Source: Aliiruegeria sabulilitoris
GTDB lineage: Bacteria; Pseudomonadota; Alphaproteobacteria; Rhodobacterales; Rhodobacteraceae
Assembly (NCBI RefSeq): GCF_001558155.1
Contig: NZ_LOAS01000008.1
Location: 216,209-280,208, forward strand
Length of the DNA stretch: 64,000 nt
Reading direction: 5' to 3'
The first letter of the stretch is position 1. Every line of letters starts with the position of its first letter. This document shows, piece after piece, positions 52,018-61,333 of the stretch. Position numbers and translations under genes: made by a program. Under the pieces are notes generated by a model. The model did not search any database. It worked only from the letters and a program-made list of their open reading frames with translations, and was not told the origin of the DNA.

Positions 52018-53352
52018 GTGACGGCATCAGCACATATGGCCACCCGCGCACAGGCGGGCGGCGACGGGCGGCGCCTTTGGGGCGTGCCGATCGTTGTCGT
52101 GTTCTTCTTTCTCGGCATGGTGCTGCCGACGGCAATCTCGGTCAGCGCGGGCGGGCTGCGGCTCTCGGCCTACCGCGTGGTACTGCTCGTGATGTTCGTG
52201 CCGATGCTTTTCACCCTGATCTCAGGCAAGCGCGGCCCGCTCAACATCTTCGACGGCTTCGCCATTGCGCATTCGGTCTGGGCACTGCTGGCGCTGATCA
52301 AATGGGGCGGGCTGGCGCAGGGGGTCGAATCCGGCGGCATCTACATTGTCGAGGCACTCGGCGCCTACCTGGTGGGGCGGCTCTACATCCGCTCGGTGGA
52401 AGATTTCAACGCCATGGCCCGCGCTTACGTCGCGCTCGTCGTCGGCATGCTCGCCTTCACCATCCCCGAGGCAGTGACCGGCAACCACATCCTCAAGGAC
52501 GGCGCGGCCTCGATTTTTGGCGGCCCGCGGGCGCATTACATCGACAAGCGCATGGGACTGGAACGCGCCTTCGGCTCCTTCGACCACCCGATCCTTTACG
52601 GCGTCTTCTCGGCTTCGGCTTTTTCCATGGCCTATTACATCTGCGCCCGCGCAACGTTGACAAATTTCAAGGGCATGGCGCTGGCGATGGGCGTTGTCGT
52701 GGCCACGTTCATCTCGGCCTCGGGCGGGCCTTATGTCGTGCTGCTGATGCAGATCTTCGTTGCCGGCTATGACCGCGCCATGAAGGGCGTTACCGGGCGT
52801 TGGAGGATCCTGTTCACCTTGTTCGGGCTGCTCTATCTCGCCATCGATCTGTTCTCCAACCGCACCCCCTTCCACGTCTTCGTCTCCTATTTCACCTTCT
52901 CGGCCCATTCCGCCTATAACCGGATCAATATCTGGATCTATGGCACCGCCGAGGTCGGCCGGAACCCGATCTTTGGCATCGGGTTGGGCGACTGGATCCG
53001 CGCACCCTGGATGTCCGACAGCATGGACAATTTCTGGCTTCTGATTACCGTGCGCTACGGACTTCCGGCGCTCTTCTTCCTGCTGGCGCTCATGCTGGGC
53101 CTTATCATCGCCGCAGGGCGGCGCAAGAACCTGCCCAAAGACTGGATCAATGCCCGCCACGCCTGGGCCTTCACGCTGTTTGGTATTTCGGTTGCTGCCG
53201 CCACGGTGCACTTGTGGAATGCGCTTTTCGTGTTGTTCATGTTCCTCGTCGGCTCGGGCGCTTGGCTGGTGGACACCAACCCCCGCTCCCCCCGAGCGCC
53301 CGCGCCTCGCAATTTCGTCCGGCCCATCGGCCGCCCGCAAACCCTTTTCTGA
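52018..53352 (+). CDS. O-antigen/EPS polymerase (Wzy-like)
   Basis: A 444-residue membrane protein with 11-13 helices. It starts at GTG 52018 (ATG 52036 is possible). Typical of the family are a long periplasmic loop with charged residues after YLVGRLYIRSVEDFNAMARAYVALV, and a second loop HSAYNRINIWIYGTAEVGRNPIFGIGLGDW, which has the FGIGLGDW motif of polymerases. It links repeat units on the periplasmic side. It sits between the FrhB-like and glycosyltransferase genes. The family assignment rests on topology and that motif. Confidence 0.85.
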   Translation: MTASAHMATRAQAGGDGRRLWGVPIVVVFFFLGMVLPTAISVSAGGLRLSAYRVVLLVMFVPMLFTLISGKRGPLNIFDGFAIAHSVWALLALIKWGGLAQGVESGGIYIVEALGAYLVGRLYIRSVEDFNAMARAYVALVVGMLAFTIPEAVTGNHILKDGAASIFGGPRAHYIDKRMGLERAFGSFDHPILYGVFSASAFSMAYYICARATLTNFKGMALAMGVVVATFISASGGPYVVLLMQIFVAGYDRAMKGVTGRWRILFTLFGLLYLAIDLFSNRTPFHVFVSYFTFSAHSAYNRINIWIYGTAEVGRNPIFGIGLGDWIRAPWMSDSMDNFWLLITVRYGLPALFFLLALMLGLIIAAGRRKNLPKDWINARHAWAFTLFGISVAAATVHLWNALFVLFMFLVGSGAWLVDTNPRSPRAPAPRNFVRPIGRPQTLF

Positions 53353-53366
53353 ACCCGGAGCCTTTC

Positions 53367-54293
53367 ATGGACCTCTCCATTGTCATCGTGAACTGGAACA
53401 CCCGCGACATGCTGCGCGACTGCCTGAACACCGCTCTGGCCGGGCTGGGCGGGCTGGAGGCCGAGATCTGGGTGGTGGACAATGCCTCCGAGGATGGCTC
53501 GCCGGAAATGGTCGAGGGCCTCTTTCCGCAGGTGAAGCTGATCTGCAACGTCGAAAACCGCGGTTTCGCCGCCGCCAACAACCAGGCACTGGCGCGGGCC
53601 ACGGGGCGGCATGTGCTGCTGCTCAACTCCGACACGCTGGTGCGCGGCGAGGTGCTGCCGGCTTCGGTCGCCTGGATGGACGCGCATCCGGAGGCGGGCG
53701 TCATGGGCTGCCGGGTGCTCAACAGCGATGGCAGCCTGCAGATCACCGGCTCGCGTTTCCCCACCCTGCTCAACCTCTCGCTGCAAGCCTGCGGCCTGAC
53801 CCGCCTGCCCGGGGCCTTTTTCGACCGCTACCGGATGGAACGCTGGGACCGACGCGATGCCCGCGCGCTCGACGTGATATCTGGCTGCTACATGCTGGTG
53901 CGGCGCGAGGCGATGGAGGCGATCGGGCTGCTCGACGAGAGCTTCTTCTTCTATGGCGAGGAGACGGACTGGTGCCGTCGTTTCTCGCAAGCCGGTTGGG
54001 AGCTGTGGCTGGCGCCCGTGGGCGAGATCATCCACCATGGCGGCGGCTCGGTGCGCAAGCTCAGCCACCGCAAGGACGTGCTGCTCACCGAGGGCACCGT
54101 GCGGCTGCACCGAAAGCATTTCGGCCCGCTCGGCGGCGCCGCCTGCTGGACGCTTCTGGCCGGGTTCAACCTCAGCCGCGCCATCGCCTGGACGCTGCTC
54201 TCGCCGCTCACCGGCCCGTCGGGCCGCGCGCGGGCGGCGCATTTCCGGCGTGTGACGGCCGATCTCGGCGCGGCGCTGCCGAAGGCGGGGTGA
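53367..54293 (+). CDS. Glycosyltransferase family 2 (rhamnosyltransferase-like)
   Basis: A 308-residue GT-A enzyme of the WbbL/rhamnosyl type. It starts MDLSIVIVNWNTRDMLRDCLNTAL, then VVDNASEDGSPEMV, a nucleotide-sugar loop RGFAAANNQALARATGRHVLLLNSDTLV (DTD-like Asp motif) and DESFFFYGEETDWCRRFSQAGWELWLAP, where ED/W is the acceptor base region. ATG 53367 comes 14 bp after the polymerase stop. It adds a sugar to the lipid-linked repeat unit; the donor cannot be read from sequence. Confidence 0.92.
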   Translation: MDLSIVIVNWNTRDMLRDCLNTALAGLGGLEAEIWVVDNASEDGSPEMVEGLFPQVKLICNVENRGFAAANNQALARATGRHVLLLNSDTLVRGEVLPASVAWMDAHPEAGVMGCRVLNSDGSLQITGSRFPTLLNLSLQACGLTRLPGAFFDRYRMERWDRRDARALDVISGCYMLVRREAMEAIGLLDESFFFYGEETDWCRRFSQAGWELWLAPVGEIIHHGGGSVRKLSHRKDVLLTEGTVRLHRKHFGPLGGAACWTLLAGFNLSRAIAWTLLSPLTGPSGRARAAHFRRVTADLGAALPKAG

Positions 54294-54300
54294 GCGAGCC

Positions 54301-55530
54301 ATGCGCGTCCTCCTGATCGCCCCCAATATCGACGGCACGGATGTCGGCGAGGCCTTCGTCGCCTTCAAATGGGCCGAAGCGCTGGCCGAGCGAGTTGCGC
54401 TGACCGTGCTCTCCTTCGAGCGCCCGGGCCGCACGCCACTTGCCGCGCAATTGCCCAAGGCGGAGGTCGTCACCTGGCCCGAGCCGGCCATTGCCCGTGT
54501 TCACGAGCGCTTCAACGCCATGGCCAAGCCCGCCTGGCCGGCCTTCTGCCGACGGGTGCGCGGCTTCCTGAAATCCGCCCTCGGCGACGGGCGGCATTTC
54601 GACATCGCCCACCAGCTCATGCCACAGGCCGCGCGCTATCCCTCGCCGCTGCGCCATTTCGACATTCCCTACGTGATCGGCCCGCTCGGCGGCGCGCTGG
54701 ACACGCCCGAGAGCTTTCGCGGCGAGGCTGGCAGCGCGCCGCTTTTCACCCGGCTGCGCGGGCTGGACGCCTGGCGGTTTCGCAACGATCCGTGGTTGCG
54801 TGCGAGCTATTTCGGCGCGGCAGCCGTGTTGGGCGTGGCGCCCTATGTCCGCGAGATCCTTGCCGAGGTGCCGCTGCAACGTTTCGAGCCGGTGCTGGAG
54901 CTGGGCATTGACGGGCTGGCCCCGGAGGTTGGCCGCAGCGCGACACCGGGCGCGTTGAAGCTCCTCCATGTCGGCCGGGGTGTGCGGACCAAGGGGCTGC
55001 GCGATGCCGTGCGGGCCATGGCCCATCTGAAGGACATGCCCGGCGTCACCCTGACCAGCGCCGGCGCGGGCGAGGAGATCGATCTTTGCCGGGCGGAGGC
55101 CGAACGGCTGGGCGTGGCCGACCGCGTGCGCTTTCGCGGCCGCATCCCGCGCGAGGAGGTCGAGGCGCTCTACATGTCGCATGATGTCTTCTGCTTCCCG
55201 TCCTTCCGCGAACCGGCGGGCGGTGTACTCTACGAAGCGATGCGGTGGGGATTGCCGGTGATCACGGCGGCGCGGGGCGGGCCGGACTGGATCGTCGACG
55301 AGACATGCGGCTTCCGCCTGCCGGTTACCGAGCCGGAGCGCTATGCGAGGGATATCGCGGAATCCGTCCGCCATCTCGCCGAGGATTGCGCCCTTCGGCT
55401 GCGGCTGGGACAGGGCGCGCGACAGAAGGTGCTGCGCGAGGGGGTGTGGAGCGCCAAGGCGGAGCGGCTCGTGGCGCTCTATCGGGAGCTGGCGCATCCG
55501 GAAGAGTTGCGGGCCGTCTCGAAAGTATAG
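54301..55530 (+). CDS. Glycosyltransferase family 4 (GT-B)
   Basis: A 409-residue GT-B enzyme. The N-terminal domain has PNIDGTDVGEAFVAFKWAEAL; the C-terminal Rossmann domain has LKLLHVGRGVRTKGLRDAVRAMAHLK and the E-x7-E motif in EPAGGVLYEAMRWGLPVI, the retaining-transferase signature. It starts 7 bp after the GT2 gene. It adds another sugar to the growing repeat unit on the cytoplasmic face. Confidence 0.92.
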   Translation: MRVLLIAPNIDGTDVGEAFVAFKWAEALAERVALTVLSFERPGRTPLAAQLPKAEVVTWPEPAIARVHERFNAMAKPAWPAFCRRVRGFLKSALGDGRHFDIAHQLMPQAARYPSPLRHFDIPYVIGPLGGALDTPESFRGEAGSAPLFTRLRGLDAWRFRNDPWLRASYFGAAAVLGVAPYVREILAEVPLQRFEPVLELGIDGLAPEVGRSATPGALKLLHVGRGVRTKGLRDAVRAMAHLKDMPGVTLTSAGAGEEIDLCRAEAERLGVADRVRFRGRIPREEVEALYMSHDVFCFPSFREPAGGVLYEAMRWGLPVITAARGGPDWIVDETCGFRLPVTEPERYARDIAESVRHLAEDCALRLRLGQGARQKVLREGVWSAKAERLVALYRELAHPEELRAVSKV

Positions 55531-55633
55531 TCCCACCAGACAAAAGCGGCGGCGACTGCCCCTTTGCGGGGCGTCCGTTACGGTAAAGGAGTCCTTAAGA
55601 AGGGGCATCGAAACCCGTAACCGGAGACCGCCG

Positions 55634-56104
55634 ATGCCCACGTCCCAAAAGACCCGCCGCCCGAAGGTGCTCGCCATCTCCTCCGGCGGTGGCCACTGGA
55701 TCCAGCTTTTGCGCCTGCGCCCGGCCTTCGAGGGCGCGGAGGTGCATTTCGCCTGCTCCGATCCCGGCGCGGCCGAGATGGTCGGCCCGGCGCCTTTTTC
55801 GAGCTTTCCCGATGCCAACAAGGACCAGCCGCTGAAGCTCCTGTTCTGCGCCTTTGCGGTGCTGCGCATCCTGCTGCGCACCCGGCCGGACGCGATTGTC
55901 ACCACCGGCGCCGCAGGCGGCTATCTCGCCATCGCGCTCGGGCGGCTCTTCGGTATTCGCGGCATGTTCGTCGATTCCATCGCCAATGCACATGAGCTTT
56001 CGATCTCTGCCCGGCTGGCGCTGCGCATCACCGACAAGGTGCTGACGCAATGGCCCGGCGTGGCCGACGCCACCCCCGCCGCCTTCCACGGCCGCGTGCT
56101 CTGA
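55634..56104 (+). CDS. Alg14-like/PssD-type glycosyltransferase subunit
   Basis: A 156-residue protein with the Alg14 pattern: LAISSGGGHWIQLLRLRPAFEGAEVHFACSD, FRLRILLRTRPDAIVTTGAAGGYLAIALGRL and FVDSIANAHELSISARL. It has an internal hydrophobic helix (LFCAFAVLRILLR) that anchors the complex at the membrane. In rhizobial EPS synthesis PssD pairs with PssE (Alg13-like), and the next gene here is exactly that. ATG 55634 follows a GC-rich hairpin 55558-55572; a short gap of 103 bp separates it from the GT4 gene. Confidence 0.9.
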   Translation: MPTSQKTRRPKVLAISSGGGHWIQLLRLRPAFEGAEVHFACSDPGAAEMVGPAPFSSFPDANKDQPLKLLFCAFAVLRILLRTRPDAIVTTGAAGGYLAIALGRLFGIRGMFVDSIANAHELSISARLALRITDKVLTQWPGVADATPAAFHGRVL

Positions 56105-56127
56105 AACCTGAACAACGGATTGCTGCC

Positions 56128-56619
56128 ATGATCCTCGCCACCGTGGGAACCCAGTTGCCCTTCGACCGCCTGCTGCGGGCGCTTGATTCCTGGGCCGCCC
56201 GAAACCCCGATCAGCGCGTGCGCGCGCAGAGCGGGAACAGCCAGGAAGTGTTCAAGAACATGGACTGTACCGCCTTTCTTTCCCCCGCGGCCTATGCCGG
56301 GGCCGTCGAAGAGGCGGATATCATTGTCTCCCATGCCGGCATGGGCTCGATCCTGACTGCCGCCGAGCTGGGCAAGCCCATCGTCATCCTGCCCCGGCTG
56401 GCCGCCCATGGCGAGCACCGGACCGATCACCAGCTCGCCACGGCGGCGGAGATGGCGAGCCTCGCCAATGTGACCGTCATCGAAAGCGCCGAGGAACTCG
56501 GCCCGTCACTCGACCGGCTGTCCGGCGCGCCAACCCTGCCCTCCGCCGAGCGGATCTCGGCCAGCGCGGATGCGGGTCTGATCGGTGCGGTGGCGCATTT
56601 CCTGCGAGGCGCCGCCTGA
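56128..56619 (+). CDS. Alg13-like/PssE-type glycosyltransferase subunit
   Basis: A 163-residue GT-B C-terminal-half protein. It begins MILATVGTQLPFDRLLRALDSW and has ADIIVSHAGMGSILTAAELGKPIVILPRLAAHGEHRTDHQLATA, the Alg13/MurG UDP-sugar binding motif. It works with the Alg14-like subunit above to form one enzyme, probably adding glucuronate or a similar sugar. It starts 23 bp after that gene and shares one base with the next gene. Confidence 0.92.
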   Translation: MILATVGTQLPFDRLLRALDSWAARNPDQRVRAQSGNSQEVFKNMDCTAFLSPAAYAGAVEEADIIVSHAGMGSILTAAELGKPIVILPRLAAHGEHRTDHQLATAAEMASLANVTVIESAEELGPSLDRLSGAPTLPSAERISASADAGLIGAVAHFLRGAA

Positions 56620-57476
56620 TGAACCTGCCCGCCGTTTCCGTACTGGTGCCCGCCTATAACGAGGCCGCCGTCATCGCCCGCAGCCTTGCCCCCTTGGCCG
56701 AGGCCTGCGAAGCGGGACGTATCGAGCTGATCGTGATCGCCAATGGCTGCCGGGACGAGACGGCGCAAGCCGCCCGCACCATCTGCCCCGCAGCCACCGT
56801 GATCGAGACGGATTTCCCCTCCAAGACCAACGCGCTCAACCTTGGCGCCGGGCGGACGACCGGGCGCGCCATCATCTGCCTCGATGCCGATCTGAGCCTG
56901 CCCGAGACGAGCCTCATGCGTCTTGCTGAACCGATCCTCGAAGGCCGCGCCGATGTCGCCTGCGGCCGCATGGAACCCGATCTCGCCGCCGCCGCGCCGC
57001 TGGTGCGCGCCTTCTATCGCGGCTGGCAGCTCAACCCCTATTTCGACGACGGCAAGTTCGGCGGCGTCTTCGCGCTTTCGCACCAGATCATGCGCGGCCT
57101 GTTTCCGTTGCCCGAAGTGGTGGCCGATGACGAGTATATCGCGCGCAGCACCGCGTTCAGACGGCGCGCCTATGTACCCGAAGCGGGCTTTGCCGTTGCC
57201 GTTCCGACCACGCTCCGCGCGCTTTTCCGCATCCGCCGCCGCAGCCGCCGGGGCACCGACGCGCTGCGGCTTCGCGGGGTCTGTGGCGCCGAGACACACC
57301 CCCACGGTGGTTTCGGCACGGCTGCTCTCCGTGCCGCCCGCCGTCCCGCGCGCTGGTTCGATTTCGCCGTCTACGGTGCCGTCATGGCCACCGTTGCGAT
57401 CAGCCTGAAACTCGCCCCCGCCGCGCCGAACGGCGCCTGGGAACGCGACGAGACCAGCCGGCTCCCGACCGGCTGA
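56619..57476 (+). CDS. Glycosyltransferase family 2 (ExoU/PssC-like)
   Basis: A 285-residue GT-A enzyme: NLPAVSVLVPAYNEAAVIARSLAPLAEAC, LIVIANGCRDETAQAAR, TGRAIICLDADLSLPET (DAD metal motif) and ADDEYIARSTAFRRRAYVPEA. The C-terminus has a hydrophobic segment (FAVYGAVMATVAISLKLAP) that may be a membrane anchor. It overlaps the Alg13-like stop by one base (TGATG). It adds a sugar in the repeat unit. Confidence 0.9.
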   Translation: MNLPAVSVLVPAYNEAAVIARSLAPLAEACEAGRIELIVIANGCRDETAQAARTICPAATVIETDFPSKTNALNLGAGRTTGRAIICLDADLSLPETSLMRLAEPILEGRADVACGRMEPDLAAAAPLVRAFYRGWQLNPYFDDGKFGGVFALSHQIMRGLFPLPEVVADDEYIARSTAFRRRAYVPEAGFAVAVPTTLRALFRIRRRSRRGTDALRLRGVCGAETHPHGGFGTAALRAARRPARWFDFAVYGAVMATVAISLKLAPAAPNGAWERDETSRLPTG

Positions 57477-57490
57477 AACGAAAGAAAAAG

Positions 57491-59491
57491 ATGATGGACG
57501 GAACCATGACCATGCCCGTGGGCGCGCCTTTGCAGGACGCCGAGCCCATGACCACATGGCAGGCGCCGGAAGCCCCGGCCACCAACCCGCTCGCCCCGCT
57601 TCTGCGCGCCATGCGCGGCCGCTGGCCGGCCTGGTTCGCCCTCAGCCTAGTGCTTGGCGGCGCGCTCGGCGCGGCTGGCTTTCTGAGCGGCACCAAGACT
57701 TACGAGAGCCAGGCGGTGCTGCGGGTCTATCCCAAGGAAGCCGGCATTCTCTACAATTCCGGCGATGACAGCGTGCTCAAGACCTTCGACAGCTTCGTCA
57801 AGGCCGAGACCGCCTTTGCCAACAGCCCCGACGTGATGTCGCGCGCCGCAGAAACGTTGCGGGCCGATTTCCCGGAGCTGACGGCCGAGATGACCGATTC
57901 CGATCTGCGTCAGTCCGTGGCCGTGAAACGTTCGGACACGTTGATCGTGCTGGACACCAAGAGCAAGAACGCCGCGTTCGCCGCCGCCAAGCTCAGAGCG
58001 GTAACCGACGCCTATCTCTCGCTCAAATCCGAGGCGGACGGGCGGCAGATGCGGATGCGTTCCTCCGAGTTGACCCGGCGGGAGGCGGAACTGTTGGAGG
58101 CCTTGCGCGGGTTGGACCGGCGTATCCTCGAAATCGGCCGCGAATATGGCTCCTTCGCCATCGCCAAGGCCCATAGCGAGAAGATCGCCCAGATCGACGC
58201 GCTCTCCAGCCGCAAGGCCGAGGTGGAGCGCACGCTTACCTCGATGCGCCAGAATGACGGGCAGGCCAGTGCGGACATGAACGATGAGCATATCCTGCGC
58301 GCCACGCTGCTGGACCGCGGGCTGGCCGACATCAACATCGAGCTGGCGCGGCAGGAAGCCGGGCTCGCCACCTTGCTGGAGCGCTACACGGAGAGCTCGC
58401 GGCAGGTGCGTGATAAGCGCGCCGAGATCGCAATCCTGGAAAGGGCGATGGCCGATCGCCGCAACCAGATCCAGGTGCTGGGCCAGACAGGCGCGCTGAC
58501 CGATCAGAGCGATGCGGGCGACGAGGACAATATCGATACGATCGCGGCACTGCTGGCGAAGGTCGCAGGCGAGCTGGAGGAGGCGCGGCAGGAGGCGCGC
58601 GCGCTCAACGCGCAGCGGGTCGAACTGGATTTTCTGGAAGAAGAGCGCTCCGAGACCCGCCGGATGCTGGACGACACGCGCGCCGCGCTGGACGTGATCC
58701 GGGTGGAGAGCCGCAAGACTTCGCCCGGACTGACCGACGTCATGTCGCCCGCCGTCACGCCGGACGAACCGGCCGAGGACAGCGCCAAGATGCAAGCCGC
58801 GATGGGCTTTGTCGGTGGCGGAATGGTGGCCAGCCTGCTGGTGCTCGGGCTTGGCCTTGGCAGCCGCCGCCTGCGCTGGAGCGACGAGATGAACCTCGCC
58901 ACGATGGGCGTCGACCCGCTCGCGGTGCTTACGGGAGATCCCGACAGCGACGGCGCGCGGCTTGCCCCGGAGATCGACCGGTTGCGCACGACGCTGCAAC
59001 TTGTGCCCGCACGCAGCACATCACCGGCCGGCTCGGGCCGGTCGCTTGCCATGCTGCGCACCGGCGAAGGCGGCGAGACGGCGCTCGCGCATGCGTTGGC
59101 CGAGAGCTTTTCGCGCACCGATCTCTCCGTCGCGCTGCTCCATGTCGACCCTGCACAACACGAGGCAACGGCGAATGGCAGCTACCATGTGGAGACGGCT
59201 TTCGGGGACGCATGCTCGGAGATGTCCCTGCCCGAACTGCGCCGCCGCATCGCCGAGATGACGGCCCGCCATGACGTTGTTCTGATCGATGGTGGCAGCC
59301 TGCAACAGACGACAAGCGCGAGCCTTGTCGCCAGCGCCGCAGATTACGCGATTGTCGAGCTGCGGCGCGGAGAGGACAAACAGGCCGCGCGCGCAACCCT
59401 CGAACGGGTCTCCAACCGCTGTCCGCAAGGCATTGGCGCTGTTTTCACCCGCGCCAAACGCCGCGATCCGGGCCTGAGCCAGGCCTGGTAA
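57491..59491 (+). CDS. Polysaccharide chain-length/co-polymerase protein with degenerate kinase domain
   Basis: A 666-residue Wzz/GumC-type inner-membrane protein. Two membrane helices (about 45-65 and 440-460) flank a long periplasmic coiled-coil region. The cytoplasmic end (about 500-666) matches the tyrosine-kinase/MinD-like fold of Wzc, but its P-loop reads TGEGGET where GEGKST is expected, so the key Lys is lost. Walker B HDVVLIDGGSL remains. The C-terminus RAKRRDPGLSQAW has no tyrosine cluster. It therefore probably sets chain length without kinase activity. It ends the glycan-assembly operon and is followed by a strong hairpin. Confidence 0.88.
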   Translation: MMDGTMTMPVGAPLQDAEPMTTWQAPEAPATNPLAPLLRAMRGRWPAWFALSLVLGGALGAAGFLSGTKTYESQAVLRVYPKEAGILYNSGDDSVLKTFDSFVKAETAFANSPDVMSRAAETLRADFPELTAEMTDSDLRQSVAVKRSDTLIVLDTKSKNAAFAAAKLRAVTDAYLSLKSEADGRQMRMRSSELTRREAELLEALRGLDRRILEIGREYGSFAIAKAHSEKIAQIDALSSRKAEVERTLTSMRQNDGQASADMNDEHILRATLLDRGLADINIELARQEAGLATLLERYTESSRQVRDKRAEIAILERAMADRRNQIQVLGQTGALTDQSDAGDEDNIDTIAALLAKVAGELEEARQEARALNAQRVELDFLEEERSETRRMLDDTRAALDVIRVESRKTSPGLTDVMSPAVTPDEPAEDSAKMQAAMGFVGGGMVASLLVLGLGLGSRRLRWSDEMNLATMGVDPLAVLTGDPDSDGARLAPEIDRLRTTLQLVPARSTSPAGSGRSLAMLRTGEGGETALAHALAESFSRTDLSVALLHVDPAQHEATANGSYHVETAFGDACSEMSLPELRRRIAEMTARHDVVLIDGGSLQQTTSASLVASAADYAIVELRRGEDKQAARATLERVSNRCPQGIGAVFTRAKRRDPGLSQAW

Positions 59492-59517
59492 GCCGCGCCT
59501 CCCCTTGAAGGGCAATG

Positions 59518-59559
59518 GCGGCAGGGCAACAGGGCAACGGAATGCCCCTGCCCTGCCGC
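59518..59559 (+). terminator. Strong hairpin at the end of the exopolysaccharide operon
   Basis: A perfect 11-bp outer stem (59518-59528 with 59549-59559) encloses an inner GGGCA/TGCCC stem (59532-59536, 59543-59547). It is followed by ATCCTGTTTGC, weakly T-rich. It lies 26 bp after the last gene of the glycan operon. Confidence 0.7.
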
Positions 59560-59648
59560 ATCCTGTTTGCTCCCGCGCCCGCGCCTTTGTAACCTGCGCT
59601 GCAGAGACCGGAGCAGCGTACCGGGCAACGTGAGGACGGGCAGCCGAC

Positions 59649-60527
59649 ATGAAGGTTATCTATCACATCGGCCTGCACTCGACCGACGAGGACCGCGCCC
59701 TGCGCTGCCTGCTGCGCAATGACAGCCTTTTGCAGAAAAACGGGATCGTGGTGGCGCAGCCAGGGCGTTTCCGGCCGGTGCTGCGCGAGGCGATGATCCA
59801 GCTCAAGGGGCAGCCGGCGACCGAGGAAGTGCAAGACCATATCCTTGAAGAGATCACCGAGATCGACCACCCCCAGCAAATCCTATTCTCCAACGATTCC
59901 TTCCTCTGCGTGCCGAAACGGGCCATTCAGGACGGCGTGCTCTATCCGCTCGTGGGCGAACGCGCCCCGTGGATCCGCAACCTCTTTCCCGGGCAACCGG
60001 CCGAGTTTGCGCTGGCCTTGCGCAATCCCGCGACCCTGATCCCGGCCCTGCATGCCCGCTTTTCCACCGAGGAGAGCTTCGAGGGCTATCTCGCCCGGAT
60101 CGACCCGGAAGCGCTCTCCTGGGCGGATATGGTGGAACGGCTGCACGCGGCGGTGCCCGATGCGAAGCTGACCATCTGGTGCAACGAGGACAGCCCGCTG
60201 ATATGGCTGGATATCCTGCGCGCGCTCTCGGGCCTGCCCGATCCGATGCGGCTGGAGGGGATCGACGATTTCATCGCCAGCCTGATGACCGAAGACGGCT
60301 TCGGCCGGCTGAGATCCTATCTCGATGGCCACCCGGCCTCTGGCCCGGAACATTGGCGCCGCGTCGTGTCGGCCTTTCTGGACAAGTTCGCGCGCCCCGA
60401 GGCGGTCGAGGAGGAATTCGACCTGCCCGGCTGGACGCAGCAGCGCGTCGCCAAACTGTCGGAGCGCTACGAGGCCGATGTCGAACGGATTGCCGGGATG
60501 GGCGGGATCGAGTTCCTCTCCCCATGA
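59649..60527 (+). CDS. Hypothetical protein, sulfotransferase-like N-terminus
   Basis: A 292-residue protein of unknown function. The opening MKVIYHIGLHSTDEDRALRCLLRNDSLLQKNGIVVAQP resembles the start of sulfotransferase-like P-loop proteins (HIG.HKTGTT…LQ…N…L…GI), but the PAPS phosphate loop Lys-Thr-Gly-Thr is replaced by HSTDED, so it may have lost that activity. Other stretches, such as AFALALRNPATLIPALHARF and IWCNEDSPLIWLDILRAL, are consistent with the same fold. It follows the EPS terminator and precedes a racemase by 14 bp. I do not assign a function. Confidence 0.75.
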   Translation: MKVIYHIGLHSTDEDRALRCLLRNDSLLQKNGIVVAQPGRFRPVLREAMIQLKGQPATEEVQDHILEEITEIDHPQQILFSNDSFLCVPKRAIQDGVLYPLVGERAPWIRNLFPGQPAEFALALRNPATLIPALHARFSTEESFEGYLARIDPEALSWADMVERLHAAVPDAKLTIWCNEDSPLIWLDILRALSGLPDPMRLEGIDDFIASLMTEDGFGRLRSYLDGHPASGPEHWRRVVSAFLDKFARPEAVEEEFDLPGWTQQRVAKLSERYEADVERIAGMGGIEFLSP

Positions 60528-60541
60528 TCCAGGGACACGCC

Positions 60542-61231
60542 ATGAAAACCATCGGCCTTATCGGCGGCATGAGCTGGGAAAGCACGGCCACCTATTACCA
60601 GTTGCTCAACCGCCTTGTCCGCGAGCGCCTTGGCGGGCTGCATTCGGCAAAGCTGCTGCTGTGGTCCTTCGATTTCGCCGAGATCGAGGCCTATCAGGCC
60701 GATGGCGACTGGGATGCGGCAACGCGGGCCATGGTGGCAGCCGCGCAGGCGCTGGAGCGCGGCGGGGCCGAGATGATCCTGATCTGCACCAACACGATGC
60801 ACAAGATGGCCGACGAGGTGCAGGCGGCGATCTCGGTGCCCCTGCTGCATATCGCCGATGTGACGGCGGAAGCCTTGCTGAAGGCGGGCCGTCGCAAGCC
60901 GCTCCTTCTGGCCACCGCCTATACGATGGAGCAGGAATTCTACACCAGCCGGCTGAAGGCGCGCGGGCTCGAAGTCATGATCTCCTCCGCCCCGGACCGT
61001 GCCTGCGTGCATGGCGTGATCTATGACGAGCTTTGCAAGGGGATCATCGAGCCGGCCTCCCGCGCGCAGTGGAACGCCATCGTGGACCGTGCCGCCGCCG
61101 CGGGCGCGGATTCGGTGATCTTCGGATGCACCGAGGTCGGCCTGCTGCTAAGGCCCGAAGAGCTTCCTCTGCCCTGTTTCGACACGACGGAGATCCACGC
61201 GGTCGCCGCACTCGACCGGGCGCTGGCCTGA
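60542..61231 (+). CDS. Aspartate/glutamate racemase family protein
   Basis: A 229-residue cofactor-independent racemase-fold protein of the YgeA type. It starts MKTIGLIGGMSWESTATYY, the family's first motif, with two catalytic Cys in ILICTNTMHKMAD and FGCTEVGLLL. It would epimerise an acidic or related amino acid. ATG 60542 comes 14 bp after the hypothetical gene, so the two may be co-transcribed. The substrate is not readable. Confidence 0.92.
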   Translation: MKTIGLIGGMSWESTATYYQLLNRLVRERLGGLHSAKLLLWSFDFAEIEAYQADGDWDAATRAMVAAAQALERGGAEMILICTNTMHKMADEVQAAISVPLLHIADVTAEALLKAGRRKPLLLATAYTMEQEFYTSRLKARGLEVMISSAPDRACVHGVIYDELCKGIIEPASRAQWNAIVDRAAAAGADSVIFGCTEVGLLLRPEELPLPCFDTTEIHAVAALDRALA

Positions 61232-61333
61232 GCGGGAAGACACCGCATCGGCGATGGTGTGCATGAGCGCTTGAGGGCGGACGGCCCGACGGTTATCCGA
61301 TTGTGTGAAAAAGATTTTGTGAAGGGCTGCCCC

